Positions 19,328 to 27,738 of a DNA stretch of 64,000 bases are shown here, piece by piece (the first letter of the stretch is position 1; the number at the start of each line of letters is the position of its first letter). The DNA comes from JAMXLO01 sp963794185 (GTDB lineage: Bacteria; Pseudomonadota; Alphaproteobacteria; Acetobacterales; Acetobacteraceae): contig CAWCDM010000128.1 of assembly GCA_963794185.1 (NCBI GenBank), forward strand, positions 1-64,000, written 5' to 3'. Both the position numbers and the translations under genes were made by a program. Under the pieces are notes generated by a model, which had not been told where the DNA came from, did no database searches, and was given only the letters and a program-made list of their open reading frames with translations.

Positions 19328-20407
19328 TCACTGCGCCGGCAGGCGAACACCGCCCGGGCCGATAAGCCCGGGATAGGGCGCCTTGAAGCGCCAGAAGGTC
19401 CCGCTGTTCGCGCCCTCGAAATAGACGTACTGGTTGTCGGGGCCGCCGAACGCAAAGTTGGTCGTCGCGGGATCGCCGTTCGGGATCGGCACGAAGCCCA
19501 GAATGATGCCGTGCGGATCGATCTCGACAATGCCGCCGATACCGGCCAGTCCCGCCCAAATATTGCCATGGACGTCGTAATGCAGGCCGTCGGGTCCGCT
19601 GTTGCCGGGCACATAGGTGCCCGCCTTCACGGAACCGAACGTCAGATGCAGCGGATCCTTGACGCACTGCGGGCAGCCGATCGTCGGACCGGTCATGAAG
19701 CCGGCGTACCAGACTCGGCCTTCCCTGAAGTCGCCGATCGCCAGCATGCCGTCATCGGGTGAGACGGCAATGCCGTTCGGGAACGAGCCGCTGTCCATCA
19801 CCTTGCGCAGAATGCCGTCGCGCGAATACTGATAGACGGCGCCCGCACGATCGGCCGCGTTCGGCCCGGGCCCAGTTCCCCATGGATCGGTGAAGAACAG
19901 ATTGCCCTCGGCATCGAAATCGAGGTCGTTGGGTCCTTTGAACAACTGATTGCGGTAGGTATAGACCAATGTGCTGACCTGCTTTGTCTGCGGGTCGTAG
20001 ACCAGAATGCCGCGGTGCCGCGTCGTCAGGTACAGCTTGCCGTCGTGCCAGCGCGTGCCCTGAGGCTCGCAGGTCTGACCCAGATCAGCCGGCGGGTTGC
20101 AATTGAACACCGGCACCAACTTGGCATCTGGCGTCAGATATGAGACCCATCCGCTGCCGATCGCGACGAACCACAGATTGCCCTGGGTATCGAACGAGCC
20201 GCCTTCGAGGAACTGGCCCTGCGGCGTGTTGCTGACATCGGCGAATTTCTCCACCTGGCCGACCCCTTGCGGCAATGGCGGCAGACCCCACGGCTGAACC
20301 AGGCTGGGGGTTTGTGCCTTGGCAGCGCCGCCGGGACCGGCGATGGCAACAATGAGGCCGATCAGCACGGTTCCCAACATCTCGATCAGAGCGTGGCGCA
20401 TAGGCAT
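19328..20407 (-). CDS. Secreted SMP-30/gluconolactonase-like beta-propeller protein
   Basis: The 359-residue protein has a signal peptide (ends near GGAAKAQ). It is followed by repeated beta-propeller blades with SMP-30/gluconolaconase-type motifs: GPNDLDFDAEGNLFFTDPWG, SFPNGIAVSPDDG and SGPDGLHYDVHGNIW. The conserved Glu and Asn/Asp positions that bind the divalent metal in this family are present. Members hydrolyse sugar lactones or related esters. Secretion points to a periplasmic or external substrate. The gene stands alone. Confidence 0.8.
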   Translation of the reverse strand: MPMRHALIEMLGTVLIGLIVAIAGPGGAAKAQTPSLVQPWGLPPLPQGVGQVEKFADVSNTPQGQFLEGGSFDTQGNLWFVAIGSGWVSYLTPDAKLVPVFNCNPPADLGQTCEPQGTRWHDGKLYLTTRHRGILVYDPQTKQVSTLVYTYRNQLFKGPNDLDFDAEGNLFFTDPWGTGPGPNAADRAGAVYQYSRDGILRKVMDSGSFPNGIAVSPDDGMLAIGDFREGRVWYAGFMTGPTIGCPQCVKDPLHLTFGSVKAGTYVPGNSGPDGLHYDVHGNIWAGLAGIGGIVEIDPHGIILGFVPIPNGDPATTNFAFGGPDNQYVYFEGANSGTFWRFKAPYPGLIGPGGVRLPAQ

Positions 20408-21141
20408 GATGTTTGTGCTCCTTCCCCCCTAAGCCGGCAGAGCTGAAACCAATAAGTCTGGTGTAGCCTCCCCGGCAAGATTGTCATCTGACGGGGTGAG
20501 CATGATCCAATCTCCGACGGAGCGCTACGACGATCGGGGCGCTGGCGTGCTGTCCTGCTGCACCGCGTGGCAATCACCTGGACATTGCCAGGCGTCTGCT
20601 ATGCGGACGATGATCCGGACTACCCTCAGTTCGCGATGGAACTGTGCGATCCTGTGCGAGACCGCACGGCAGCCTTGGCAGAGGAAGCAGGGATGGTCCC
20701 CGTGTAGGCGACGCGAAGGTGGGGGTCCGGATCGATGACCGGCCGGGTGCCCAGGCGTTCGTCGACGGTCTGTCGCCCGACCAGCTACACCGTACCCTGG
20801 ATCGTTATACGGAACAGTGCTGCCCGGTATTCGACGCATTTGGGCAGTCCTGTCACTGGAGCCCGATGCAGGTGGAATACACCAGTGCGTCAATCGGCAT
20901 TCGATAACATTCCCCTAATCGGTGTCCAAAAGAGACCCCTATCGTTGCTGCGCGTGCCGGTAGTCCATAGGGGGACCCGCGCGCCGCGGAGTGCACGTAT
21001 CGAGGCTGGCGCAGCGGCGTGCGGGGGCTGTCGTGCGGACCTGCCGGTGCAAGCCGCTTGGCGACGGCTCGGGAGCGTCTGGCATGAACGGAGCATACCA
21101 GTGCATGAATAAAGGCCAGTTATTGACATTAACCCGGCGAC
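20408..21141. other. Intergenic region with a possible gene remnant
   Basis: Two adjoining open stretches on the plus strand look like fragments of one degraded gene. One ends AMELCDPVRDRTAALAEEAG near 20705. The other spans about 20715-20905 and contains FVDGLSPDQLHRTLDRYTEQ and QVEYTSASI. The second is reminiscent of transposase C-termini, but I cannot name the family. No other feature is supported. Confidence 0.3.
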
Positions 21142-22140
21142 ATGCTCGACGCTCCGGTCGTGCGTGGAGCACCTACCTTCTCCGTGGTGATCCCGGTATG
21201 CGACGAAGCCGAGGTCCTGCCGGAGTTCCATCGGCGGCTGTCGGCGGTCATGGATCTGCTGGGCACTTGGGAAGCGGTCTACGTCAATGACGGCAGCCGC
21301 GATGCGTCGCTGCGCCTTCTGGAAGCGCTCCACCGCGCCGAGCCGCGCGTCGCGATCGTCAACCTGTCGCGCAATTTCGGCCAGGAGATCGCTACCACCG
21401 CCGGGCTGGAGCACGCCGGTGGCGAGGCAGTGATCGTGATCGATGCCGACCTGCAGGACCCTCCGGAGGTGATCCCGGCGCTGGTGGCCGGCTGGCGGGA
21501 CGGCTTCGACATGGTCTACGCCGAACGGCGCGCACGGGAAGGCGATACTTGGCTGAAGCGGGCGACCGCCAGCCTGTTCTACCGGCTGATGCAGCACCTC
21601 GGCCGCGTACACCTGCCGCGCAACACCGGCGACTTCCGGCTGATGAGCCGCCGCGTGGTCGACGCCGTGCTGCTGCTTCGCGAACAGCATCGCTTCATGA
21701 AAGGGCTGTTCGCCTGGGTAGGCTTCCCGACGACCGCGGTGCTCTACGACCGCACGCCGCGCAACAGCGGCGTCACCAAGTGGAACTACTGGAGGCTGTG
21801 GAACCTCGCACTCGATGGCATCACCAGCTTCACTGTCATGCCGCTGAAGGTTGCGACGTATCTGGGGCTCGCGGTGGCGTCATTCGCCGTGGTGTTCGGC
21901 GCGCAACTGGTGATCAGGACGCTGCTGTTCGGCAACCCGGTCCCCGGCTATCCGAGCATCATGGCGGTCATCCTGTTCCTCGGCGGCGTGCAGCTCATCA
22001 CTCTGGGCGTCATGGGCGAATATCTGGGACGCGTGTTCAACGAGACCAAGCAGCGGCCGCTCTATCTGGTCGAGCACTTCGTGCCGAGCGAATTCACTGT
22101 GCGCCAACCTGTCGAACCGGCGCGCGAACCGGCGCGGTGA
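21142..22140 (+). CDS. Family 2 glycosyltransferase of the DPM1/GtrB (polyprenyl-phosphate sugar) type
   Basis: The 332-residue membrane protein has an N-terminal GT-A domain with VVIPVCDEAEVLPEF, VNDGSRD and the DADLQDPPE nucleotide-sugar/metal motif, plus the RNTGDFRLMSR acceptor region. Two C-terminal membrane helices follow (around VASFAVVFGAQLVI and VILFLGGVQLITLGVMGEYLG). Such enzymes move a sugar from UDP or GDP onto undecaprenyl phosphate on the inner face of the membrane. Its stop codon overlaps the start of the GH5 gene (GTGA), so the two are translationally coupled. Confidence 0.85.
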   Translation: MLDAPVVRGAPTFSVVIPVCDEAEVLPEFHRRLSAVMDLLGTWEAVYVNDGSRDASLRLLEALHRAEPRVAIVNLSRNFGQEIATTAGLEHAGGEAVIVIDADLQDPPEVIPALVAGWRDGFDMVYAERRAREGDTWLKRATASLFYRLMQHLGRVHLPRNTGDFRLMSRRVVDAVLLLREQHRFMKGLFAWVGFPTTAVLYDRTPRNSGVTKWNYWRLWNLALDGITSFTVMPLKVATYLGLAVASFAVVFGAQLVIRTLLFGNPVPGYPSIMAVILFLGGVQLITLGVMGEYLGRVFNETKQRPLYLVEHFVPSEFTVRQPVEPAREPAR

Positions 22141-23234
22141 CCGCCCGGGCCGTACTGCTGATGGCCCTGCTGACCTGCTGCGCCGTGACCGCGAATGCCG
22201 AACCCGTTGCGGAACGGCTTGCGGTGCTGCGGCATGGGGTCAACATCACCAATTGGTTCCGCTTCCCGCCGAGTCGCGATCCACAGGCGATGCGCGCCTA
22301 TCTTGGCGACCCGGCGATCCGGGACCTGCGGCGCGCGGGCTTCACCTTCGTCCGGCTGCCGGTGCAGCCCGAGGTCCTGGCGGGTCCCGGTGTGATGGCC
22401 GCGCTGGCGGCTTCGCTCGCCCGGCTGCAGCGTCAGGGGCTGGCGGTCATCGTATCGGTGCATCCAGTTGATTGGCGTCTGGAGACCACATCTGGGGATC
22501 GCGCAAGACTGCTCGCGGTGTGGCGCTCGCTTGCGGCGGTGCTGCGTCCGTTCGACCCGCGCCTCACCTTCCCGGAGGTGCTGAACGAGCCGGTGTTCCG
22601 GGATGATCCGCAGGGATGGGCGCGGCTGCAGCGCCAGGTGCTTGCGGAAATCCGCGCCATCCTTCCCACGAATACGATTGTGCTGACGGGCAATGATTGG
22701 GGTGGCATCGACGGTCTTCTCACCACGGTTCCGGAGCCGGACCCGAATGTGATCTACAGCTTCCACCAGTATGAGCCGGCAGAACTGACGGCGCTCGCCG
22801 CCTATCGGCCCGGGCTCGATACCGAGGCGTTGGCGCGGCTGCCTTTCCCGGCGGACGATGCAGCCGCCTGCGAATCTGTCGCTGCCCGCACCGGCGATCC
22901 GCCGACCGCCAGCTTGATGCGCTTCTACTGTGAGCAGGCCTGGAGCGTGGCAAAGGTGGCTGCTCGGATCAACGCCGCGGCCGATTGGGCGCTCCGCAAT
23001 CATGTCGCTCTGCTGGCAGGCGAGTTCGGTGCCAGTCAAAGGCTGAATGCGCCGGCACGCCTCGCCTGGCTCGCCGCCGTGCGCGAGGCATGCGAGCAGC
23101 GCTCGATCGGGTGGGCGCTCTGGGGCTATGACGATTCGATGGGGTTTGCGCTACATCCACCGGCTGGCGAGGGCCGTCTCGATCGCAACGTGCTGCAGGC
23201 GCTGGGGTTCTCTGGTTCAATGCCGCAGCAGTAG
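22137..23234 (+). CDS. Secreted glycoside hydrolase family 5 (cellulase-like)
   Basis: The 365-residue protein starts at a GTG overlapping the preceding stop. It has a signal peptide (LLMALLTCCAVTANA). The GH5 TIM-barrel signatures are present: RHGVNITNWF near the start, the acid/base Glu in FPEVLNEPVF, SFHQYEP, and the nucleophile Glu in LLAGEFGAS. It would hydrolyse beta-glucan-type chains in the periplasm or outside. Coupling to a polyprenyl-phosphate glycosyltransferase suggests a joint role in making or trimming a surface polysaccharide. Confidence 0.85.
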   Translation: MTARAVLLMALLTCCAVTANAEPVAERLAVLRHGVNITNWFRFPPSRDPQAMRAYLGDPAIRDLRRAGFTFVRLPVQPEVLAGPGVMAALAASLARLQRQGLAVIVSVHPVDWRLETTSGDRARLLAVWRSLAAVLRPFDPRLTFPEVLNEPVFRDDPQGWARLQRQVLAEIRAILPTNTIVLTGNDWGGIDGLLTTVPEPDPNVIYSFHQYEPAELTALAAYRPGLDTEALARLPFPADDAAACESVAARTGDPPTASLMRFYCEQAWSVAKVAARINAAADWALRNHVALLAGEFGASQRLNAPARLAWLAAVREACEQRSIGWALWGYDDSMGFALHPPAGEGRLDRNVLQALGFSGSMPQQ

Positions 23235-23289
23235 CACCAAGCATATTCGGGCCGCGCGCAAGTCAGCGTTATAGCCGCGTTAAAATGCA

Positions 23290-23430
23290 GTTAAAGAAAG
23301 CCCCCGGCCAAGGGCCGGGGGCAAGTAAACAGGGAGGCTTCACGTCTGGGAGACGCAGGGGTCACTGACCCCCTTCCGACTCCGAAGAGCCGGAAAACTG
23401 GCGACAACGCCGCCGTATTCAGTAGGACAA
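23290..23430 (-). ncRNA. Putative structured small RNA with five hairpins
   Basis: Read on the minus strand, successive hairpins occur. They are GGCGGCGTTGTCGCC (23400-23414), CCGGCTC/GAGTCGG with a TTCG tetraloop (23376-23393), GGGGTCAGTGACCCC (about 23358-23373), CGTCT/AGACG with a CCC loop (23343-23355), and a strong intrinsic terminator (23300-23322). A C-rich single-stranded stretch CCTCCCT lies before the terminator, able to pair with ribosome-binding sites. No credible protein is encoded. Several alphaproteobacterial sRNAs use such C-rich loops. The 5' end is not defined, and the family is not recognised. Confidence 0.55.
23293..23322 (-). terminator. Intrinsic terminator of the putative sRNA
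   Basis: A near-perfect stem of GCCCCCGGCC and GGCCGGGGGC around CTT is followed on the minus strand by TTTCTTT. The T-run is on the minus side only, so it ends minus-strand transcripts, although it also lies downstream of the GH5 gene. Confidence 0.75.
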
Positions 23431-23689
23431 CTTTATCGGCGAGCGGCAATGGTTTCCATCGCCAAAAGCCGGATGCCGCCATGCCGCAGGCGCATGCCCC
23501 CCGCCGGATCCAACGGCTGACGCATTGGTCGGGCACTTTTCATTCCTTATCCGGCCTTATCAGTCGTCTTGGTTCACGGAAATGCGAGCAATTGATGATT
23601 TCCAGCCGACCAGCTAGGTTTCCTCATGCAGCGCCGATCAGTGTTTCAACTTTCGGCCACAGGAATCAACCACTGCAAGGGAAACGGCG

Positions 23690-24088
23690 ATGGCCTTCTC
23701 ATTCACGGTCTCTGACATCATTCCCGCGACACCGGATCAGATCTACGACGCCTGGCTCGATGGCGGCGGCCACACCGCGATGACCGGCAGCGCCGCGGAC
23801 GCGGCGGCAACCGAGGGCGCATCCTTCACGGCATGGGGCGGCTATATCTCGGGACGGAACCTGACGCTGGAGCCCGGCCGGCGCATCGTCCAGGCGTGGC
23901 GCACAACACGGTTCACCACGGACGATCCCGACTCGCGGATCGAGGTGCTGCTGAAGCCCACACGCGAGGGCACCGAACTCACCCTGCACCACAGCAACGT
24001 TCCGGACGGTCACACCGGCTACCAGAACGGCGGATGGCAGGAGCATTACTTCGAGCCGATGAAGCGGTATTTCGGCGGAAAATACTGA
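23690..24088 (+). CDS. SRPBCC (AHSA1-like) domain protein
   Basis: This 132-residue single-domain protein of the START/Bet v1-like superfamily shows the usual N-terminal start (ATPDQIYDAWLD), the central beta-strand pattern (GGYISGRNLTLEPGRRIVQAWRT) and the C-terminal helix (GWQEHYFEPMKRYF). The AHSA1 subgroup binds hydrophobic ligands or acts as a stress-related accessory factor; the ligand is unknown. The ATG follows a weak purine-rich site (GGAAACGGCG). The gene appears to stand alone ahead of the patatin gene. Confidence 0.8.
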   Translation: MAFSFTVSDIIPATPDQIYDAWLDGGGHTAMTGSAADAAATEGASFTAWGGYISGRNLTLEPGRRIVQAWRTTRFTTDDPDSRIEVLLKPTREGTELTLHHSNVPDGHTGYQNGGWQEHYFEPMKRYFGGKY

Positions 24089-24194
24089 GACCCAAGGCCG
24101 ACCGAGGGATTTCCTCTGTGGATGCCGCCGCCGCACCGCCTGGAACGAACACCGACCGAACCGCTTATCCGGGCATTCAGGCGGGGGGAGCACG

Positions 24195-26528
24195 ATGCTC
24201 AGGGTGACGACGGAGCAGCACGCCACCGCTTCGTGGCGGTCTTTGTTCCGAACCACGCGCGCGCCGGTCAGCATCCTCGCCATCGCGGCGTGCAGCCTGG
24301 CACTGCCCCCGCAGACCGGCGATGAACTGGCCGCGCTCCAGGAAATGCATGTGGGTCCGTTGTCCGGCCTCGTTGTCCTGCAACTCAGCCTCGGATTCCT
24401 GTCGCTTAGCGCCTGGTACTGGGCGCGGACTGCACTGTCTGCGCGGTTCGGCGTCAACGACTCGCTGGAGGCCCGCTCTGCGCTGCGCCGCTGCAGCCGC
24501 GCCACGTTCAACGCCGTCCCCCGTTGGGTCTTCCTGTGCGGCGTGGTCCTGAGCGTGTCGCTGGTCTGGCGCGGCTTTTCCTGGATCCATGGCATGGCCG
24601 TCGCGTTGTGGGCGGTGCCGGCCTACCTCCTCATCCATTGGCGACTGGAAATGATCCGCTCCCGCAGGCGGCAGGCACGGATCCATCTGGAGCGGCTGTG
24701 CAGCCGCCGCGGCGTACGCGCCTGGCTCTCGACCGTCGGTCCGCGGCTGCATTCACTGGTGATGGTGGCGCCGCTCAGCCCGGTGCTGGCCTCCGGGCTG
24801 CTCATCCTGGCGATCTGCCTGTTTCTCTGGGGCGCGTTCGAGGGCTTTCTCTCGCTGGGCGACGGCTATCCGGGGCTGGCGCCACTGGCGGCCACGATCC
24901 TGCCGGGCCCTTCGGTCGCCATTGTCGGCCTGGCCCTGGCAATGGGGCCGCTGACGGCGCTGATCTTTGTCATGGACGGGCTGCGGCTGGAAAGGGACCT
25001 GCTCGGGCGGAGCGTGGGCTTCACCCGCCCGCCGGTCATCACCGGCATGCTGGCCTGGATGATCCTCGCACCGCTGCTGTACAGCTACCATACCATCCGC
25101 GTGCTGCCGCCCTCGCATCGCGTGCTGGCGGTGAACGACAGGCACCCGCTCGACGAGTTCTTCGACGCATGGGTGAAAGCCTGTGCAACCGTCCCTGACC
25201 AGCCGGCGCGCCCGATCGTGGTCGCGGTTTCCGGCGGTGCGTCGCGCGCCGGGATTTGGGGCGCGCAGATCCTGGGGGCACTGGAGGCGGCAGACGGGCA
25301 CAGCAATGCCGCCGTCTTTGCCGTGAGCAGCGTGTCGGGCGGATCGCTCGGCGCGGCGGCCTATCTGGCGATAAAGCGCGCAAATGCTCTGCCGTGCGGC
25401 TTCGCGGAGGCTAACCGGTCGGCGGTCGCGGACCAGCTTGCGCGCGTCAACAACCCCAATCTGGGTGGCGATGCGCTAGGCCCTCTGCTGGCAGGGTCGC
25501 TGCTCAACGATACGCCACGCTCCCTGTTCAGCCCCCTCGAAGCGCTGATCCGTGCCGCCATCCACGCCCAGCCAAGGGGCGGGGATCGCGCCGAGGCATT
25601 GGAACGCGCATTTGAAAGCCTTTGGCGCAGGGATCTCGCCGAGGCAAAGCTTGGCGATCTGCCGGTGCCCCGCTTCACCGACGCATTCCTGTCGCTGTTC
25701 TACGACCATGGGGCGGTCCGGCCTGGCATGCCGGTGTGGGTACTGAACGGCACCGATGTAACCAGTGGCGGCCGCATGCTGACGGTCCCCTTCGGGTCGC
25801 GGATCGGCATGCCATGGCCGTTCTATGCCTCGATCGATGTGCTCGGCCTGCTCGGCGCGGACGTCGAGATCTCCACCGCGATCAACAACAGCGCGCGTTT
25901 CCCCTACCTGGAGCCGAGCGGGGAGGTCGTGTCGGTCAACGATCCGCCGCATCAGATGCACAACGGGGCGCCGGAGGTGCTGGATGGCGGCGTGTTCGAC
26001 AACCAGGGACTGGAGGCCGCGCTCGAGATCGCGCAGTGGCTGAAGCGCAGAACCGTCAATGGCCGGCCGGTGCAGCCGATCATCGTGCAGGCCACGGCGA
26101 ATGCCGACATCGGGGTGGCAGTTGCCAACCGCGTGGTGCGCTGTCCCGACGCGCCGATCGATATCCCGACCGATCCGCCGCCTTCGCCCGGACGATTGCA
26201 GCTTCTGGCGCCCCTGATGGGCCTCTACAACGTCCGCGCCGCGCACGCCGCGCTGCTCCTGCGCCACACGCGCGACGAGTTTTGCGGCGCCGATCGGCGT
26301 GCGTTCTTCCACTTCTACCTGTTCCGCGCGCCCGACCGCGACATACCGCTGAACTGGATGCTCTCGACGCCGGCGGTCGCCGCCATCCAGCAGCAGCTCG
26401 ACAGCCCCGGCAATGCGTCGGAGCTGGCATGCCTTCGGAAGGTGCTTGCAGGCGCGAGCAATTGCGGGGAGACACCCGCGACGGCGTTCGACCTGCGGGT
26501 TCATCCCCGCCCCGGGACCGAGGAGTGA
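24195..26528 (+). CDS. Membrane-anchored patatin-like phospholipase
   Basis: The 777-residue protein has an N-terminal half with about six hydrophobic membrane segments (residues 25-310). The C-terminal half is patatin-like. It has an oxyanion loop GGASRAG (about 345), a nucleophile motif in SSVSGGSLG (about 380) and the catalytic Asp in LDGGVFDNQG (about 597). Patatins are Ser-Asp lipid acyl hydrolases. The nucleophile elbow reads SVSGG rather than the usual GxSxG or GTSGG, but Ser-Gly-Gly is kept. It is followed 43 bases later by an EmrAB-type efflux pair, so lipid release coupled to export is plausible. Confidence 0.8.
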   Translation: MLRVTTEQHATASWRSLFRTTRAPVSILAIAACSLALPPQTGDELAALQEMHVGPLSGLVVLQLSLGFLSLSAWYWARTALSARFGVNDSLEARSALRRCSRATFNAVPRWVFLCGVVLSVSLVWRGFSWIHGMAVALWAVPAYLLIHWRLEMIRSRRRQARIHLERLCSRRGVRAWLSTVGPRLHSLVMVAPLSPVLASGLLILAICLFLWGAFEGFLSLGDGYPGLAPLAATILPGPSVAIVGLALAMGPLTALIFVMDGLRLERDLLGRSVGFTRPPVITGMLAWMILAPLLYSYHTIRVLPPSHRVLAVNDRHPLDEFFDAWVKACATVPDQPARPIVVAVSGGASRAGIWGAQILGALEAADGHSNAAVFAVSSVSGGSLGAAAYLAIKRANALPCGFAEANRSAVADQLARVNNPNLGGDALGPLLAGSLLNDTPRSLFSPLEALIRAAIHAQPRGGDRAEALERAFESLWRRDLAEAKLGDLPVPRFTDAFLSLFYDHGAVRPGMPVWVLNGTDVTSGGRMLTVPFGSRIGMPWPFYASIDVLGLLGADVEISTAINNSARFPYLEPSGEVVSVNDPPHQMHNGAPEVLDGGVFDNQGLEAALEIAQWLKRRTVNGRPVQPIIVQATANADIGVAVANRVVRCPDAPIDIPTDPPPSPGRLQLLAPLMGLYNVRAAHAALLLRHTRDEFCGADRRAFFHFYLFRAPDRDIPLNWMLSTPAVAAIQQQLDSPGNASELACLRKVLAGASNCGETPATAFDLRVHPRPGTEE

Positions 26529-26571
26529 CCGTGAAGCCGCCCCGTCATTACCCCGCTGGAAGCGCCTGACC

Positions 26572-27738
26572 ATGCCCAATTCGTCCCCCGATCTGTCTGC
26601 CGGCGCACCGCCTGAGTCGCGCGCCGAGCCGCGCCGCTGGCCGCCCTGGATCTTTCCGCTGCTGCGGATCATCTTCGTGGTCGCGGCCGGATTCCTCGCC
26701 TGGTATGTCGCCGGGCACTGGAACCGCTGGGTCGGCACCGCCCGCTACGAAACGACCGACGACGCGTTCATGGCGGGCGACCTCACGCCCCTCTCGGCCA
26801 AGGTCTCCGGCTATGTCGCCTCCGTGCCGGTCGGCGACTTCCAGGTGGTGCGCAAGGGCGAGCTGCTCGTCGCGATCGATCCGATCGACTACCGCGCCCA
26901 GCTTGCCCAGGCCGAGGCCAATGCCGCCGCGGCGAGCGCCACGCTGGCCAACCTGGCGAACCAGAAGGACGTGCAGCGCGCGCTGATCCGCCAGGCGGAG
27001 GCGACCATCGCTGCGACCACCGCCGATCTGCAGCGCTACGCGCTGGAGGCGGCGCGCCAGCAGGACCTGCTCAAGACGCGCATCGCCGGCACCCCACAGC
27101 TCGTCGAACAGGCCGAGGACAACGAGAAACGCACCGCCGCGCAGCTGCTGCTGAACCAGGCGCAGCTCGATCAGCAGAAGGCGATCCTCGCCAGTCTCGA
27201 CGTGCAGCAGGACCAGCTCGAGGCCCAGGTGCGAGCGGCCGAGGCGCAGGTGACATTGGCGCGCAACAATCTCGGCTATACGCGCATCGTCTCGCCGGTT
27301 GACGGGATGGTCGGCCAGCGCCAGGTGCGGCCCGGCCAGTTCGTCAATGTCGGCACGCAGGTGATCGCCGTGATCCCGCTGCCCAATATCTGGGTGATCG
27401 CGAACTACAAGGAGACGCAGATGACCGACGTGCGGATCGGCAATCCCGCACGCGTCACGGTCGATGCGTTTCCCGACCTGGTGCTGACCGGCCACGTGGA
27501 CAGCTGGTCGCCGGGCACCGGCAGCACGTTCGCATTGCTGCCGCCCGACAACGCCACCGGCAATTTCACCAAGGTGGTGCAGCGGGTGCCGGTGAAGATC
27601 GTGCTCGATCTGCACCCGTCGCTCGGAACGCTGGTCCGGCCCGGGATGTCGGTCGAGGCACGGATCGACACCGGCGCCCGCCCGGCCGCATCGCCGACCG
27701 CGGCGGCATCGGGCCAGCCGGCCACCGCGACCAGATGA
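26572..27738 (+). CDS. EmrA/HlyD-family membrane fusion protein
   Basis: The 388-residue periplasmic adaptor has one N-terminal membrane helix (about residues 25-43). It is followed by a lipoyl-like half (ETTDDAFMAGDLTPLSAKV), a long alpha-hairpin rich in Ala, Gln and Leu, the second lipoyl half (YTRIVSPVDGMVGQRQVRPG) and a beta-barrel. Such proteins link an inner-membrane transporter to an outer-membrane channel. It overlaps the MFS gene by four bases (ATGA). No TolC-like gene is present in the window. Confidence 0.88.
   Translation: MPNSSPDLSAGAPPESRAEPRRWPPWIFPLLRIIFVVAAGFLAWYVAGHWNRWVGTARYETTDDAFMAGDLTPLSAKVSGYVASVPVGDFQVVRKGELLVAIDPIDYRAQLAQAEANAAAASATLANLANQKDVQRALIRQAEATIAATTADLQRYALEAARQQDLLKTRIAGTPQLVEQAEDNEKRTAAQLLLNQAQLDQQKAILASLDVQQDQLEAQVRAAEAQVTLARNNLGYTRIVSPVDGMVGQRQVRPGQFVNVGTQVIAVIPLPNIWVIANYKETQMTDVRIGNPARVTVDAFPDLVLTGHVDSWSPGTGSTFALLPPDNATGNFTKVVQRVPVKIVLDLHPSLGTLVRPGMSVEARIDTGARPAASPTAAASGQPATATR

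Noticed and set aside
23291..23536. An 81-codon frame on the minus strand
   Set aside because: It overlaps the hairpin-rich RNA and terminator, has no domain, and its end lies inside the terminator stem.
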